Source: Enemella evansiae (GTDB lineage Bacteria; Actinomycetota; Actinomycetes; Propionibacteriales; Propionibacteriaceae). Taken from it: 64,000 nucleotides of DNA. Location of the stretch: NCBI RefSeq assembly GCF_002250705.1, contig NZ_NMVP01000035.1:186001-250000 (forward strand), written 5' to 3'. The notes under the pieces are model-generated. The model was given only the letters and a program-made list of their open reading frames with translations. It was not told the DNA's origin and made no database searches. This document shows positions 9,961 to 18,841 of the stretch, piece by piece (within the stretch, counting starts at the first letter, position 1; each line of letters begins with the position of its first letter). The translations under genes were made by a program, and so were the position numbers.

Positions 9961-10036
9961 GCGATCCAGCGAATCCACCGTGCACCCCGCGAGCCCTGCA
10001 GGGCTGGGGGTATGCACCCAGGATTCGCTGGATCGC
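9961..10036. repeat. Nested 76-bp inverted repeat between convergent genes
   Basis: A perfect 16-bp outer inverted repeat (GCGATCCAGCGAATCC at 9961-9976 and its complement at 10021-10036) encloses a GTGCA/TGCAC pair and, at the centre, the palindrome AGCCCTGCAGGGCT. It fills the space between the stops of the Bax1-I gene (+) and the Nudix gene (-). It probably acts as a bidirectional terminator or is a small repeat element; no T-run is present. Confidence 0.8.
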
Positions 10037-10042
10037 TGGCGT

Positions 10043-10717
10043 TCAGAGGTTCTTGTCGAGCAGAGAGCGGGCGCCGGCGGTCCACCAGACGCGGCGCCAG
10101 GCGGCCAGGTCGACCCACTGGGCCGCCGAGGTCGTCCCGCCGACGTCGTGCACGACCGGATCGGTGGGTTCGGCGCAGGTGCCGGCATAGACCAGGCGCA
10201 CCGCGTGGAAATCCTCCAGGGTGCCGTTCGGCGCCCGGCCGATCCAGTGGTCCGACTGCACCGCGACCAGGTCACCGATCTCGATCCGCTGCCCGGACTC
10301 CTCCCAGGCCTCCCGGACCACCGTCCGCGGCGGCTCCTCGCCCGGATCCACGCCGCCGCCGGGCAGCCCCCACTGACCGGGCACGTGGGTCCGGTCGGAG
10401 AACTGGGTGGCCAGCAGGCCGCGGGGTGAGGTGACGATCCCGTACGCCGCCACCCGCTGCCGGACCTGGGGCACCTCGCCCGGTTCGGTGTGCAGATCCG
10501 GATCCAGACCGCGCGGGCGGCGCAGCCGGACCTGACCGTGGGAATGCGGTGCGCCCTGCACGGTGAGCACGATCTCCTCACCGTCGCGGGTGGCCGACAG
10601 CGGGCGGGTCAGGCTGAGCCCGTGCTGCCAGACCGCGACGTGCGGATCCTCACCGTGGCCGAGGTCGCTGGCGAACAGCTCCCTCCCGCCAGGGGTCGAC
10701 ACGCACACGATCCGCAT
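10043..10717 (-). CDS. Nudix hydrolase
   Basis: This 224-residue protein has a complete Nudix box, running from GGGVDPGEE to REAWEESGQ (pattern GX5EX7REUXEEXGU), near residues 120-143. The family hydrolyses nucleoside diphosphates linked to another moiety; the substrate is not predictable here. The 90 or so residues before the box form a separate N-terminal region (ending in a PRGLLATQFS strand). It is convergent with the Bax1-I gene and divergent from the metalloprotease. The ATG at 10717 matches the compact N-terminus MRIVCVSTPGG. Confidence 0.88.
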   Translation of the reverse strand: MRIVCVSTPGGRELFASDLGHGEDPHVAVWQHGLSLTRPLSATRDGEEIVLTVQGAPHSHGQVRLRRPRGLDPDLHTEPGEVPQVRQRVAAYGIVTSPRGLLATQFSDRTHVPGQWGLPGGGVDPGEEPPRTVVREAWEESGQRIEIGDLVAVQSDHWIGRAPNGTLEDFHAVRLVYAGTCAEPTDPVVHDVGGTTSAAQWVDLAAWRRVWWTAGARSLLDKNL

Positions 10718-10743
10718 CCGTCCATCATGGCGCGTTGATCAAG

Positions 10744-10776
10744 GTGTAGCGAGCCGCCGGGCAGGCGACGCTACAC
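10744..10776. promoter_or_regulatory. Dyad in the Nudix/metalloprotease divergent region
   Basis: GTGTAGCG (10744-10751) and CGCTACAC (10769-10776) form an 8-bp dyad that includes a TACACT box (10771-10776) and is followed by TTTT. It may be an operator over the protease promoter, or a hairpin. Confidence 0.4.
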
Positions 10777-10802
10777 TTTTGCCGATTCCCTCGGAGGTGC
10801 GG

Positions 10803-11684
10803 ATGCAGTACAACGACAACGCTCGGCTCGATCCCGGACAGGTGTCCGGCGGTGGTGGCGGAGGCGGCGGCGGCCGGATCGCGGTCGGCGGTGGTATCGG
10901 CATGATGATCGTGCTGTTCCTGCTGTCCCAGTTGCTCGGGGTCGATCTGACCAGCATGGCCGGCGGCACCAGCAGCCAGCCGCAGGAGGATCCGAACGCG
11001 CCGAACCCCTACGCCAACTGCCGCACCGGTGGTGACATCCAGACCAACCGCGACTGCCGCTTCGTGGCGTACACCAACTCGATCCAGGGCTACTGGTCGC
11101 AGACCCTGCAGGGTTACCAGACCACCCAGACCCGGATCTTCACCGGCCAGATCTCCACCGGCTGCGGGACCGCGAGCTCGGCGGTCGGGCCGTTCTACTG
11201 CCCGGCCGACCAGTACATCTACCTGGACACCGGCTTCTTCGACCAGCTCTCCGGCCAGCTCGGCGCCCAGGGCGGCGACGGCGCCGAGGCGTACGTCATC
11301 GCCCACGAGTACGGCCACCACATCTCCAACCAGATCGGCACCATGCAGCAGGCCCAGTCGGCCGGCAACGTGACCGGTCCGGATTCCCCGCAGGTACGCC
11401 TGGAGCTGCAGGCCGACTGCTTCGCCGGGGTCTGGCTGAAGAACGCCACCGCCGACCCGCAGGGCCCGATCTCCGGGGTCACCCAGGACGACCTGAACCG
11501 TGCGGTGGATGCCGCGATCGCCGTCGGTGACGACCGGATCCAGCAGCAGACCCAGGGCCGGGTCGACCGGGAGTCCTGGACCCACGGCTCCTCGGCGATG
11601 CGCAAGCAGTGGCTGTCCACCGGCTACAACTCCGGCAATCCGAACAGCTGCGACACCTTCGCCAACAACGCCCGGGTGTCCTGA
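10803..11684 (+). CDS. Neutral zinc metallopeptidase, YpfJ family
   Basis: This 293-residue membrane-anchored protease has a Gly-rich cytoplasmic start (VSGGGGGGGGG), one membrane helix (about residues 30-50), and an exported catalytic domain. The zinc site HEYGHH is in VIAHEYGHHISNQIG. The third ligand region is ELQADCFAGVWL, and the C-terminal ESWTHGSSAMRKQW is usual for PF04228 proteins. Four cysteines in the exported part could form disulfides. GGAGG precedes the ATG at good spacing. The family's physiological substrates are unknown. Confidence 0.9.
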   Translation: MQYNDNARLDPGQVSGGGGGGGGGRIAVGGGIGMMIVLFLLSQLLGVDLTSMAGGTSSQPQEDPNAPNPYANCRTGGDIQTNRDCRFVAYTNSIQGYWSQTLQGYQTTQTRIFTGQISTGCGTASSAVGPFYCPADQYIYLDTGFFDQLSGQLGAQGGDGAEAYVIAHEYGHHISNQIGTMQQAQSAGNVTGPDSPQVRLELQADCFAGVWLKNATADPQGPISGVTQDDLNRAVDAAIAVGDDRIQQQTQGRVDRESWTHGSSAMRKQWLSTGYNSGNPNSCDTFANNARVS

Positions 11685-11700
11685 GCGGTACGCCCGGGGC

Positions 11701-13365
11701 TCAGCGGCGCGGGCAGATCACCAGGCCGTCGGCCGCCCAGATGCGGCGTTCGCAGTCGAAGTTGTTGGTCAGTGCGGCGGTGACCAGCGGGTTCGCCTTC
11801 TCCATGTCGAACCAGCTCTCCTCGATCACCACGTAGCGGGCCCGCGGATTGCTCAGACAGGCCAGGTTCTCGGCGAAGCTCTGGGTGGCCTCGATGGCCG
11901 CCGCCTGCTTGCCGGTGGCGCGTTGCAGGAAGGTGGGGGAGGCGTACCGGCAGGGCGTCGGGTTGCGCAGCACCCACTGGGTGTTGAAGGCCAGATAGAT
12001 CACCTGGGAGTCCGGCGGCAGCACGTGATGCACCCGCTCGGCGGTGGCGCCGGCGTACTTGGCCGCGGTCAGGTTGACCGCCGGGGTGACGGTGCGGTGC
12101 GCCAGCGAGAACGAGTAGGTCGCCCGCGGTGACAGCGTCACCACCAGCGGCAGCAGGCAGCACATCGCCATCCAGCCCCGGCCCGAGGAGATCCGTTCGG
12201 AGAAGATCTCCCGGAACGCCGACGGCTGCCAGTAGACCAGCAGCACCCCGACCGCGACCACGGCCAGCTCACCGGCGAGCGCCAGCCAGGAGTTCCGGGT
12301 GCGGAAGCTGGTACCGGGCACGAACAGCAGGCAGGAGACGGCGAAACCGAGCGCGGCGGTGATCGGCAACGCGATCGGTACGCCGTCGCCGGCGCGGATC
12401 GCCCGGTGCGCGATGGTGGCGACCGAGACCGCCGAGAAGACCGGCAGCGCCGCCAGGTGGTAGAGGAAGTTCTGGTGCTGCACCAGGAACGGCACGGTCA
12501 GGATCGCCATCACCAGCAGGTTGCCGAGTGCCCAGCGGCGGTGACTGCCGCCGCGGTGCCACAACCAGACCTGGGCGACCAGGGCCACCACGATGATCGG
12601 CGAGACGACCAGCTCGTTCACCAGCCCCTTGCCGCTGGCGGCCAGTGCGGCGGCGGTGAGCGGCGGGTTGAGCGCCGGCATGTCCTGCAGCCATTGCCAT
12701 TCGCGCGGTTCGACCGCGACCGTGATCCCGAACAGGGTGAGCGTGCCGACCGCGGTGACGACCGCGGTCCGCAGCGCCAGCCGGCGATCCAGTGCGGCCA
12801 GCAGCAGGATCGCGGCCAGCGCGGTCGCGGCCGTGGTGAACTTCAGCAACACCACCACCGCGAGCAGCAACCCGGCCAGCAGCGGACCGAGGAACCGGCT
12901 GCGGTCGCGGGCCAGCGCGACCCCGATCGCCAGCACCGCGAGCGCTGCGGCGTACCACTCGGGTTCGGCGAAGTCCCACCCGGGTGCCCAGGCCAGCGCG
13001 GCGGTGGCCGCCAACCCGATCCACTCGGCCCCGCGGACGCCCGCCCAGCGGCGCAGGCTGCGATACAGCAGCACCCCGGCACAGACCGCGAGCAGGATCG
13101 AGACGAGCCGGACCATGATCTCCTCGGTCCAGTACTCACCGGGGGAGAGGGCGCCGATCAGCGCCATCAGCCCGCGGCTGAGCAACGGCCGGTGCACCCA
13201 GGTCTCGCTCCAGCCCAGACCCGCACCGGCGGTCACCTGCAGCCCGCCGAGCACGTAACGGACGTCCTGGTTGATGCCCGGCCGGACCACCTGGACCGCG
13301 GTGATCAGCACGGCGAGACCCACGAGCAGCGTCCGCCAGGTTCGGGGGAAGTGCCGCGTCTCCAC
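11701..13365 (-). CDS. Polytopic membrane protein, possible GT-C-type glycosyltransferase
   Basis: The 554-residue product has about ten to twelve membrane helices and a 130-residue C-terminal soluble region with several cysteines. The first external loop carries an acidic residue in RPGINQDVRYVLGG and a WVHRPLLSRGLMAL stretch, the place where polyprenyl-phosphate-dependent GT-C enzymes keep their catalytic Asp/Glu. This fits a cell-envelope sugar transferase, but the assignment is inferential and no family motif is decisive. The GTG start at 13365 has a TAAGTT box 6 nt before it (leaderless pattern). It is divergent from the DNA methylase. Confidence 0.6.
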   Translation of the reverse strand: METRHFPRTWRTLLVGLAVLITAVQVVRPGINQDVRYVLGGLQVTAGAGLGWSETWVHRPLLSRGLMALIGALSPGEYWTEEIMVRLVSILLAVCAGVLLYRSLRRWAGVRGAEWIGLAATAALAWAPGWDFAEPEWYAAALAVLAIGVALARDRSRFLGPLLAGLLLAVVVLLKFTTAATALAAILLLAALDRRLALRTAVVTAVGTLTLFGITVAVEPREWQWLQDMPALNPPLTAAALAASGKGLVNELVVSPIIVVALVAQVWLWHRGGSHRRWALGNLLVMAILTVPFLVQHQNFLYHLAALPVFSAVSVATIAHRAIRAGDGVPIALPITAALGFAVSCLLFVPGTSFRTRNSWLALAGELAVVAVGVLLVYWQPSAFREIFSERISSGRGWMAMCCLLPLVVTLSPRATYSFSLAHRTVTPAVNLTAAKYAGATAERVHHVLPPDSQVIYLAFNTQWVLRNPTPCRYASPTFLQRATGKQAAAIEATQSFAENLACLSNPRARYVVIEESWFDMEKANPLVTAALTNNFDCERRIWAADGLVICPRR

Positions 13366-13445
13366 GCGACGAACTTACCCTGCGTGGCCACCGTCCCCGC
13401 ACACCCCCGAACCCGGCCGGGGCGACCGCGTAGGCTCGAAGGACG

Positions 13446-14537
13446 ATGATCAAGTACCTGGGATCGAAGCGGACCCTGGTGCCGGTGCTCGGGGCACTGT
13501 TCGCCCGCTCCGGTGCCCGGACCGCGGTCGACCTGTTCACCGGGACCACCCGGGTCGCCCAGGAGTTCCTCCGCCGCGGCGGGTCGGTGCACGCCAACGA
13601 CACCGCCGCGTACGCCGAGGTGCTGGCCCAGTGCTATGTCGAGACCGACCCCGAGACCGTCGACCCCGCCGAGCTCGCCGAGGCGCTGGCGGAGCTGGCG
13701 GCGCTGCCCGGCCGACGCGGTTACGTGACCGAGGTGTTCTGCGAACGGGCGCGCTATTTCCAGCCGCACAACGGAATGCGGATCGACGCGATCCGCGCCG
13801 GGATCGACGAGCGGTACGCCGATCATCCGCTGCGGCCGCTGCTGCTGACCGCGCTGCTGGAGGCCGCGGACCGGGTCGATTCGACCGTCGGGTTGCAGAT
13901 GGCCTTCCTGAAGAGCTGGTCCACCCGCTCCCACCGCGCGCTGCAGCTGCGCGCCCCGGTGCCGGCGCCGGGGGTCGGCACGGCCTGGCGGTTGGACGCC
14001 TACGAGGCGGTACGCCGGCTGCCGCCGGTCGACCTGGCCTATCTCGACCCGCCCTACAACCAGCACCGCTACTTCACCAACTACCACGTCTGGGAGACCC
14101 TGGTCCGCGGTGACGAACCCGAGCACTACGGGATCGCCTGCAAGCGCATCGACGCCCGCGGCGCACACACCCACAGCCCATGGAACAGCCGCCGGCGGAT
14201 GCCCGCCGAGTTCGCCCGGGTGCTCACCGAACTGCGCGCCGAGGTGCTGCTCGTCTCCTACAACAACGAGGGATTCCTGCCCCTGGAGACATTGCGGGAA
14301 CTCTGCGGCACCGGTGGACGCAGCGTCGAGGTGCTGGAGTTCGACACCGCACGGCATGTCGGCGCCCGGATCGGCATCCACAACCCGGCCGGGGTCAAGG
14401 TCGGCCAGGTCAGCCACACCCGCACCACCGAATATCTGCTGGTCTGCGGCGAACAGGCCCGGGTGGCCGCGATGGTCGAGGAGCTGCCGTCGGCGGGTGC
14501 CCCGGACGGACCGCCCGCGGTGGAGGCGGCCGGGTGA
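13446..14537 (+). CDS. D12-class DNA adenine N6-methyltransferase
   Basis: The 363-residue protein begins MIKYLGSKRTLVPVL, the N-terminus usual for D12-class enzymes. It has an AdoMet motif in DLFTGTTRVAQEF (about residues 31-43) and the catalytic DPPY in LAYLDPPYNQHRYF near residue 200. These enzymes methylate adenine N6 in double-stranded DNA. No restriction endonuclease lies nearby, so it appears solitary. Its stop overlaps the start of a 3-methyladenine DNA glycosylase (GTGA), so the two are probably made together. TAGGCT lies 9 nt before the ATG. The sequence specificity cannot be read from the protein. Confidence 0.87.
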   Translation: MIKYLGSKRTLVPVLGALFARSGARTAVDLFTGTTRVAQEFLRRGGSVHANDTAAYAEVLAQCYVETDPETVDPAELAEALAELAALPGRRGYVTEVFCERARYFQPHNGMRIDAIRAGIDERYADHPLRPLLLTALLEAADRVDSTVGLQMAFLKSWSTRSHRALQLRAPVPAPGVGTAWRLDAYEAVRRLPPVDLAYLDPPYNQHRYFTNYHVWETLVRGDEPEHYGIACKRIDARGAHTHSPWNSRRRMPAEFARVLTELRAEVLLVSYNNEGFLPLETLRELCGTGGRSVEVLEFDTARHVGARIGIHNPAGVKVGQVSHTRTTEYLLVCGEQARVAAMVEELPSAGAPDGPPAVEAAG

Positions 14538-15139
14538 GTTCGGCACACATCCCGCTGGGGCCGACCGCCGCCGAGACCGCGCCCCGGTTGCTCGGGGCGG
14601 TGCTGCGCCGCGGGCCGGTGGCGGTCCGGATCACCGAGGTGGAGGCGTACGAGGGGCAGGACGACCCGGCCTCGCACGCCTGGCGCGGGCCGAGCCGGCG
14701 GAACGCGGTGATGTTCGGCCCGGCGGGGCATCTGTACACCTACCAGATGCACGGGCACGTCTGCTGCAACGTGGTCTCCTCCCCGGCCGGGGTGGCGAAC
14801 GCCGTGCTGATCCGGGCCGGTCGGGTGATCGACGGCAGCGAGGTGGCCCGGGAGCGCCGCGGGCCGTCGGTGCGCGACGCCTGGCTGGCGCGCGGCCCGG
14901 GCTGCCTGACCAGGGCGCTCGGGATCACGATGGCGGACGGGGACACCGACCTGTTCGATCCGCGGTCGGCGGTGCGCCTGGAGCCGGGCGACCCGGCGGG
15001 ACCCGACCCGATCCGGCTGCGGTCCGGGCCCCGGGTCGGCGTGTCCCGGGCCGCGGAGGAGCCGCTGCGGTTCTGGCTCGCCGACGAACCCAGCGTCTCG
15101 GCGTACAAGAGAGTGGGGCGCAAGCCCCCGACGCGGTAG
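14534..15139 (+). CDS. DNA-3-methyladenine glycosylase (AAG/MPG family)
   Basis: This 201-residue protein matches the AAG/MPG fold. It has VRITEVEAYEGQDDPASHAW with the catalytic Glu, the RNAVMFGPAGHLYTYQMHG segment with the nucleotide-flipping Tyr, and a RGPGCLTRALGIT motif. The enzyme excises alkylated purines to start base-excision repair. It is of normal bacterial length (about 200). The GTG start overlaps the methylase stop by 4 nt. Linkage to an adenine methylase suggests co-regulation of DNA methylation and repair, but that is inference. Confidence 0.92.
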   Translation: MSSAHIPLGPTAAETAPRLLGAVLRRGPVAVRITEVEAYEGQDDPASHAWRGPSRRNAVMFGPAGHLYTYQMHGHVCCNVVSSPAGVANAVLIRAGRVIDGSEVARERRGPSVRDAWLARGPGCLTRALGITMADGDTDLFDPRSAVRLEPGDPAGPDPIRLRSGPRVGVSRAAEEPLRFWLADEPSVSAYKRVGRKPPTR

Positions 15140-15155
15140 GAGCTGCGCGCGCCCT

Positions 15156-15184
15156 CGCACGAGAAGGGCTTCGCCCCTCGTGCG
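15156..15184 (+). terminator. Hairpin after the glycosylase gene
   Basis: CGCACGAG (15156-15163) pairs with CTCGTGCG (15177-15184), with an inner GGG/CCC pair around a CTTCG loop. No T-tract follows. It sits between the glycosylase stop and the TAGAAT promoter box of the next gene. Confidence 0.6.
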
Positions 15185-15186
15185 AC

Positions 15187-15192
15187 TAGAAT
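15187..15192 (+). promoter_or_regulatory. -10 box, leaderless start
   Basis: TAGAAT is followed after 7 nt (CCCGCCC) by the GTG of the DUF2510 gene, with no ribosome-binding site. This is one of the clearest examples of the pattern seen throughout the window. Confidence 0.6.
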
Positions 15193-15199
15193 CCCGCCC

Positions 15200-16111
15200 G
15201 TGCAACCACCAGGCTGGTACCCCGATCCGTCCGGACAACCGCAGAGTTTCCGGTTCTGGGACGGTCAGGTCTGGACGCCGGTCACCACCCGCGATCCGAA
15301 CACCCCGTGGCCGACGCCGGCCGAACTGGGCCGGCCCGGGTTGCAGCCGCTCGGCCAGGGCGCCGACCGACCGGCCGGGCCGAGCCTCGGCGTACCTCCT
15401 GCTCCCACCGGTCCGGCACCCCAGCCGCCGCGCTCGACGACCCCGCTGGTGATCGGCGGGGCGGTGTTCGTGCTGATCGCGGTGATCATCGGGGTCGCCC
15501 TGTGGCGGACCGGTGGCGGCCAGCCGAGCCCGGCGCCGTCCGCGTCGGCCGCACCGTCGGTGCCGAGCGCTGCCGGTACGCCGAGCGGACCGGTCCGGTT
15601 GCGCTGCGACAACGGCAACGGCAATGCCACCAATCTGCAGGCGGCGAGCTACTCCTCGACCGGGGCGCGCTACGACGCACCCTCGAATTTCGCCTTCCGC
15701 TACAGCAAGAGCTACTGGGAGTGGGCCGACGACTTCTCCGCCTTCGGGGTCTATTCCGGCGGGCAGGAGGCCGGCATCGTGCTCGGCGGGCTGAGCGCCG
15801 GCAACGGGTTCACCGATACCGCGACCGCGGGGGAGCAGGTGCTCTCCTGCATGGAGGGGACCCTCTCCAGTGACAAGCCGACGAAGGCCGAGGGCGCCCG
15901 CACCGAACCGATCGAGATCGGCGGGATGCAGGGCCACCGGACGACCGCCCGGATGAACTCGCCGAGCGAGGCCCGGCCGCTGCTGGTCACGATCACCGTG
16001 GTGGATTCCGGCCAGCCCGGCAAGCTCGCCCAGCTGATCACCTTCGTCCGCGAGGGCAACCCCGTCGCCGCCCAGGTCGAGCAGGCCGCGTCCACCCTCC
16101 GCCGCGGCTGA
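15200..16111 (+). CDS. DUF2510 domain membrane-anchored protein
   Basis: The 303-residue product starts with a DUF2510 motif (QPPGWYPDPSGQPQSFRFWD), a short W/Y-rich module common at the N-terminus of actinobacterial membrane proteins. A Pro-rich linker, one membrane helix (about residues 84-104) and a Pro/Ser/Ala-rich spacer follow. The rest is an exported domain of about 170 residues with a C(~80)C cysteine pair that may be disulfide-bonded. The exported domain resembles unnamed lipoprotein-like domains; I cannot assign a function. The GTG start fits the leaderless pattern. Confidence 0.72.
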   Translation: MQPPGWYPDPSGQPQSFRFWDGQVWTPVTTRDPNTPWPTPAELGRPGLQPLGQGADRPAGPSLGVPPAPTGPAPQPPRSTTPLVIGGAVFVLIAVIIGVALWRTGGGQPSPAPSASAAPSVPSAAGTPSGPVRLRCDNGNGNATNLQAASYSSTGARYDAPSNFAFRYSKSYWEWADDFSAFGVYSGGQEAGIVLGGLSAGNGFTDTATAGEQVLSCMEGTLSSDKPTKAEGARTEPIEIGGMQGHRTTARMNSPSEARPLLVTITVVDSGQPGKLAQLITFVREGNPVAAQVEQAASTLRRG

Positions 16112-16129
16112 CCAGAGCGCGGCGAGTGG

Positions 16130-17563
16130 CTAGCGATACAGCGCGAGCTGCTCGGGGAGGGCGACCGCATAGTGCCCAGGGATCGTCGGGTCGCGGTCGT
16201 TCAGCGGCCGGGTCGCTGCCACGGCGAGGATCCCGGCGATCGTGAACTGGGCCGGTTCGGCGGCGCTCCGACCGGTGGCATTGCACGGAATCGACGTGGT
16301 GACACGGAAATCGACCATCGGCCGGGCCGGGTCGGACCGCTGCCGGGCCCGGAAGGTACGCACCTGGTCGCAGGCGAGCCAGTGCTCGTCGCCGAGCGTG
16401 GTCTGTTCCCCGGACTCCGGGTCCAGGGCGATCAACCGGCCGTTGCTGGCCAGCACCGGGGTGGCCGCCGGGGCGCGGACGGGCAGTCTGCCGCTGGTCG
16501 GCGGACCGGGATTCGCCACCTCCCGGCGCCACAGTTCCTCACCGCCGGCGTCGGCCTCCAGATAGGTCACCCCGGCACCACCGGGGCGTACGGCACCGCT
16601 CGGGCTGCGGGTGAAGCCGAGCTTGTCACCGGTGCAGGCCAGTGCGACGCCACCGGGGCACACCCAGGAGCGGCCCTCCTTCGACCAGAGCAGTTCACCG
16701 TCGACCAGGTTGACCGCCGCCTGGGTGACCTCGCCGACCCCGAACGCCGACCCCGGTGCGCCGAGCGGTTGCGGACGGGCGGTCACCTGCAGCTGGGTGT
16801 TCTCCTCATCGACGGTGATCTCCAGCCAGCTCCTCGCCGGGTCCACATCGGTACCGAGCCAGTCGCTGACCGGTTTCTCCCACTGGCCCAACTCGCCGGT
16901 CATCCCGACCATCGTGGCGCCGCCGCGGCGTACCAGATAACCGCCGTTGCCGAGCGGGCGGACCTGGTCCACCGGGCCACCGGGCAGTTGCAGCGGGGCC
17001 AGCGTGCCCCGGTCCGGATCGACCCGGAGCAGGGTGCGGCGACCGCCCTCGATCTTCTCCGCGCAGATGCCACCGATCACCCGGCAGCTGCCCAGGTTGC
17101 CGCCGGTGCCGAGGGGGAGCTGGTACGCCGCCTCCCCGGTCCGGGGGTCGGCGAGCAGCAGGGTCTGCCCACCCGGATCACCGCTCAGGTACGCCACCAG
17201 TTCCCGGCCGCCGACCTTCCCGGTGGTCAACCGGGGCTCGATCCCGTCGGCGACCGCGCCCAGGCTGGCCGGACGACGCCACAGTTCGCGGCCGTCGGCC
17301 AGGTCGAGGGCGACCAGGTCGAACTGGCCGTCCCGCGCCGACTCGTAGGCGAGCACGGCCTGTTCGGTGACCGCGGGTCGGGAGGCGGGCCGGAAGGGCA
17401 CCGCCCAACTGGGGGTGACGTGCCGGACCATCGCCTCGATCGGGGTGGTGGCGCGCAGTGACAGGTCGGCGAGCACCCGCGGCTGCTCCCGGGTGCAGCC
17501 GGCCAGCAGGATCAGGACCAGCAGCATCGCCCAGCACCACGGCCAGCGTCTCCTCGGTCCCAC
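16130..17563 (-). CDS. Lipoprotein with PQQ-like beta-propeller repeats
   Basis: The 477-residue product has a lipoprotein signal with a basic N-terminus, a hydrophobic core and the lipobox LLAGC (Cys about residue 23), so it should be anchored on the outer face of the membrane. The mature part contains repeated blade-like segments such as LVALDLADGRELWRR, AAVNLVDGELLWSKEG and LIALDPESGEQTTL, typical of PQQ-like/WD propellers used for binding or scaffolding. The cofactor-binding residues of dehydrogenases are not evident. A TAGGCT box 6 nt before GTG 17563 again suggests a leaderless transcript. Confidence 0.75.
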   Translation of the reverse strand: MGPRRRWPWCWAMLLVLILLAGCTREQPRVLADLSLRATTPIEAMVRHVTPSWAVPFRPASRPAVTEQAVLAYESARDGQFDLVALDLADGRELWRRPASLGAVADGIEPRLTTGKVGGRELVAYLSGDPGGQTLLLADPRTGEAAYQLPLGTGGNLGSCRVIGGICAEKIEGGRRTLLRVDPDRGTLAPLQLPGGPVDQVRPLGNGGYLVRRGGATMVGMTGELGQWEKPVSDWLGTDVDPARSWLEITVDEENTQLQVTARPQPLGAPGSAFGVGEVTQAAVNLVDGELLWSKEGRSWVCPGGVALACTGDKLGFTRSPSGAVRPGGAGVTYLEADAGGEELWRREVANPGPPTSGRLPVRAPAATPVLASNGRLIALDPESGEQTTLGDEHWLACDQVRTFRARQRSDPARPMVDFRVTTSIPCNATGRSAAEPAQFTIAGILAVAATRPLNDRDPTIPGHYAVALPEQLALYR

Positions 17564-17653
17564 CGGGGCAGCCTAAGGGGTGTGCGGTCAGCCGGGCCGA
17601 CGACGATGGCCGGAACCCGCCGGATGGGCCCACCGGCGGCTAGGGTGAGGGCC

Positions 17654-18835
17654 GTGAGCAACGCCGGATACAGCAGCACGCCCGGACAGGCCGGCGGGGT
17701 CGCCGTCCTTCCGCCCAGCCCCCTCGATCTCGGGAAGACCCTGTCGGGGGCGTTCCGGGTGATGAAGTCCCGGCTGGCGCAGTTGATCGTGCTGGCCCTG
17801 CTGCCGATCGCGGTCGGCATCCTGCTGATCGGCGCCGCCGCCGTGCCGCTGGTGCTCGGGATCGTGCAGATGATCAGCAACCGTGGCCAGTTCAGCGGGC
17901 TGATCGTGCTCGGTGTGCTGCTGATCTTCGCCACCGTGGTGATCACCGCGCTGGTCAACATCAAGGCGCAGGGCATGATGGCGCTGGCCGCCCACGATTC
18001 GGCGACGGGCCGTCCCGATGCCGGGCTGTCCGATCTGTCTTCACGGACCCGCGGCCTGGTCGGCCGGGTGCTGCTGTTCGCGCTGATGGTCGTCGGGGCG
18101 GTACTGCTGCTCTACGGCGTGATGGCGGCGGTGATGATCGGCACCATGCTCACCGCGATCAACACCTCGAGCAGCCGGGGCGAATCGGCCATCGCCGCAG
18201 TCGTCGGTGTCTATCTGCTGATGATGCTGATCATGGGTGCGCTCGGGCTGCTGGTGTTCTATCTGCAGATCCGTTTCCTCTACTTCATCCCGGTGCTCGC
18301 GGTCGAGGGCACCGGCGCCATCGACTCGCTGCGCCGCTCCTGGGGCCTCACCCGCAACAACGTGCTGCGCACCCTGGGTTACTACCTGGTCGCCTCGCTG
18401 ATCGTCGGTGCGGCCAATACGGCGGTGTCGATGATCGGCCAGGTCATCTCGGCCGCGGCCGCACCGAGCAGTTCCTCGATGAGCAATTCCAGCGATCCCG
18501 CGCAGGTGCTCGCGGGGCTGGCGGCGCTCGCGCCCGGGCTGATCGTCATGATGCTGCTCTCCGCGCTCGTCGGCCTGCTCGCGGTACCTTTCATCACCTG
18601 CGTGCTGACCGTGATGTACGCCGACCAGGTCCAGCGCGCGCAGCTGCCGAACGGTGGCCGTGGTGGCTACGGGACGGCGTACGCCCCGCCGGCGTACCCG
18701 AATCAGGGCTATCCGAATCAGGATCAGGGCTGGCCGAATCAGGGTCAGGGCTGGCAGCAGCCGCCGCAGCAGCCCGGCTGGGGCCAGCAGAACCCGGGCG
18801 ATCAGGGCTGGGGTCAGCCGCCGTACCGGGGCTGA
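17654..18835 (+). CDS. Polytopic membrane protein, GdpP-membrane-domain-like, with NQG repeats
   Basis: The 393-residue protein starts with PPSPLDLGKTLSGAFRVMKS, then has about six membrane helices in the pattern of the glycerophosphoryl diester phosphodiesterase membrane domain (DUF7847-like), with the conserved SLRRSWGLTRNN segment. The last 60 residues are a tail of Y/W-P-N-Q-G and Q-P-G repeats, probably disordered. No phosphodiesterase catalytic domain is attached. The function is unknown. The GTG start has TAGGGT 7 nt upstream. It ends 6 nt from the convergent msrA. Confidence 0.72.
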   Translation: MSNAGYSSTPGQAGGVAVLPPSPLDLGKTLSGAFRVMKSRLAQLIVLALLPIAVGILLIGAAAVPLVLGIVQMISNRGQFSGLIVLGVLLIFATVVITALVNIKAQGMMALAAHDSATGRPDAGLSDLSSRTRGLVGRVLLFALMVVGAVLLLYGVMAAVMIGTMLTAINTSSSRGESAIAAVVGVYLLMMLIMGALGLLVFYLQIRFLYFIPVLAVEGTGAIDSLRRSWGLTRNNVLRTLGYYLVASLIVGAANTAVSMIGQVISAAAAPSSSSMSNSSDPAQVLAGLAALAPGLIVMMLLSALVGLLAVPFITCVLTVMYADQVQRAQLPNGGRGGYGTAYAPPAYPNQGYPNQDQGWPNQGQGWQQPPQQPGWGQQNPGDQGWGQPPYRG

Positions 18836-18841
18836 GCCGGC

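Noticed and set aside
12406..13449. Long forward-strand open frame antisense to the polytopic membrane protein
   Set aside because: The product is low-complexity Gln/Arg/Asp/His, typical of antisense shadows in GC-rich DNA. The reverse strand encodes clear membrane helices.
13446..15139. Restriction-modification or phage-defence island
   Set aside because: Only a methylase and a base-repair glycosylase are present; no endonuclease, helicase or other defence gene is adjacent.
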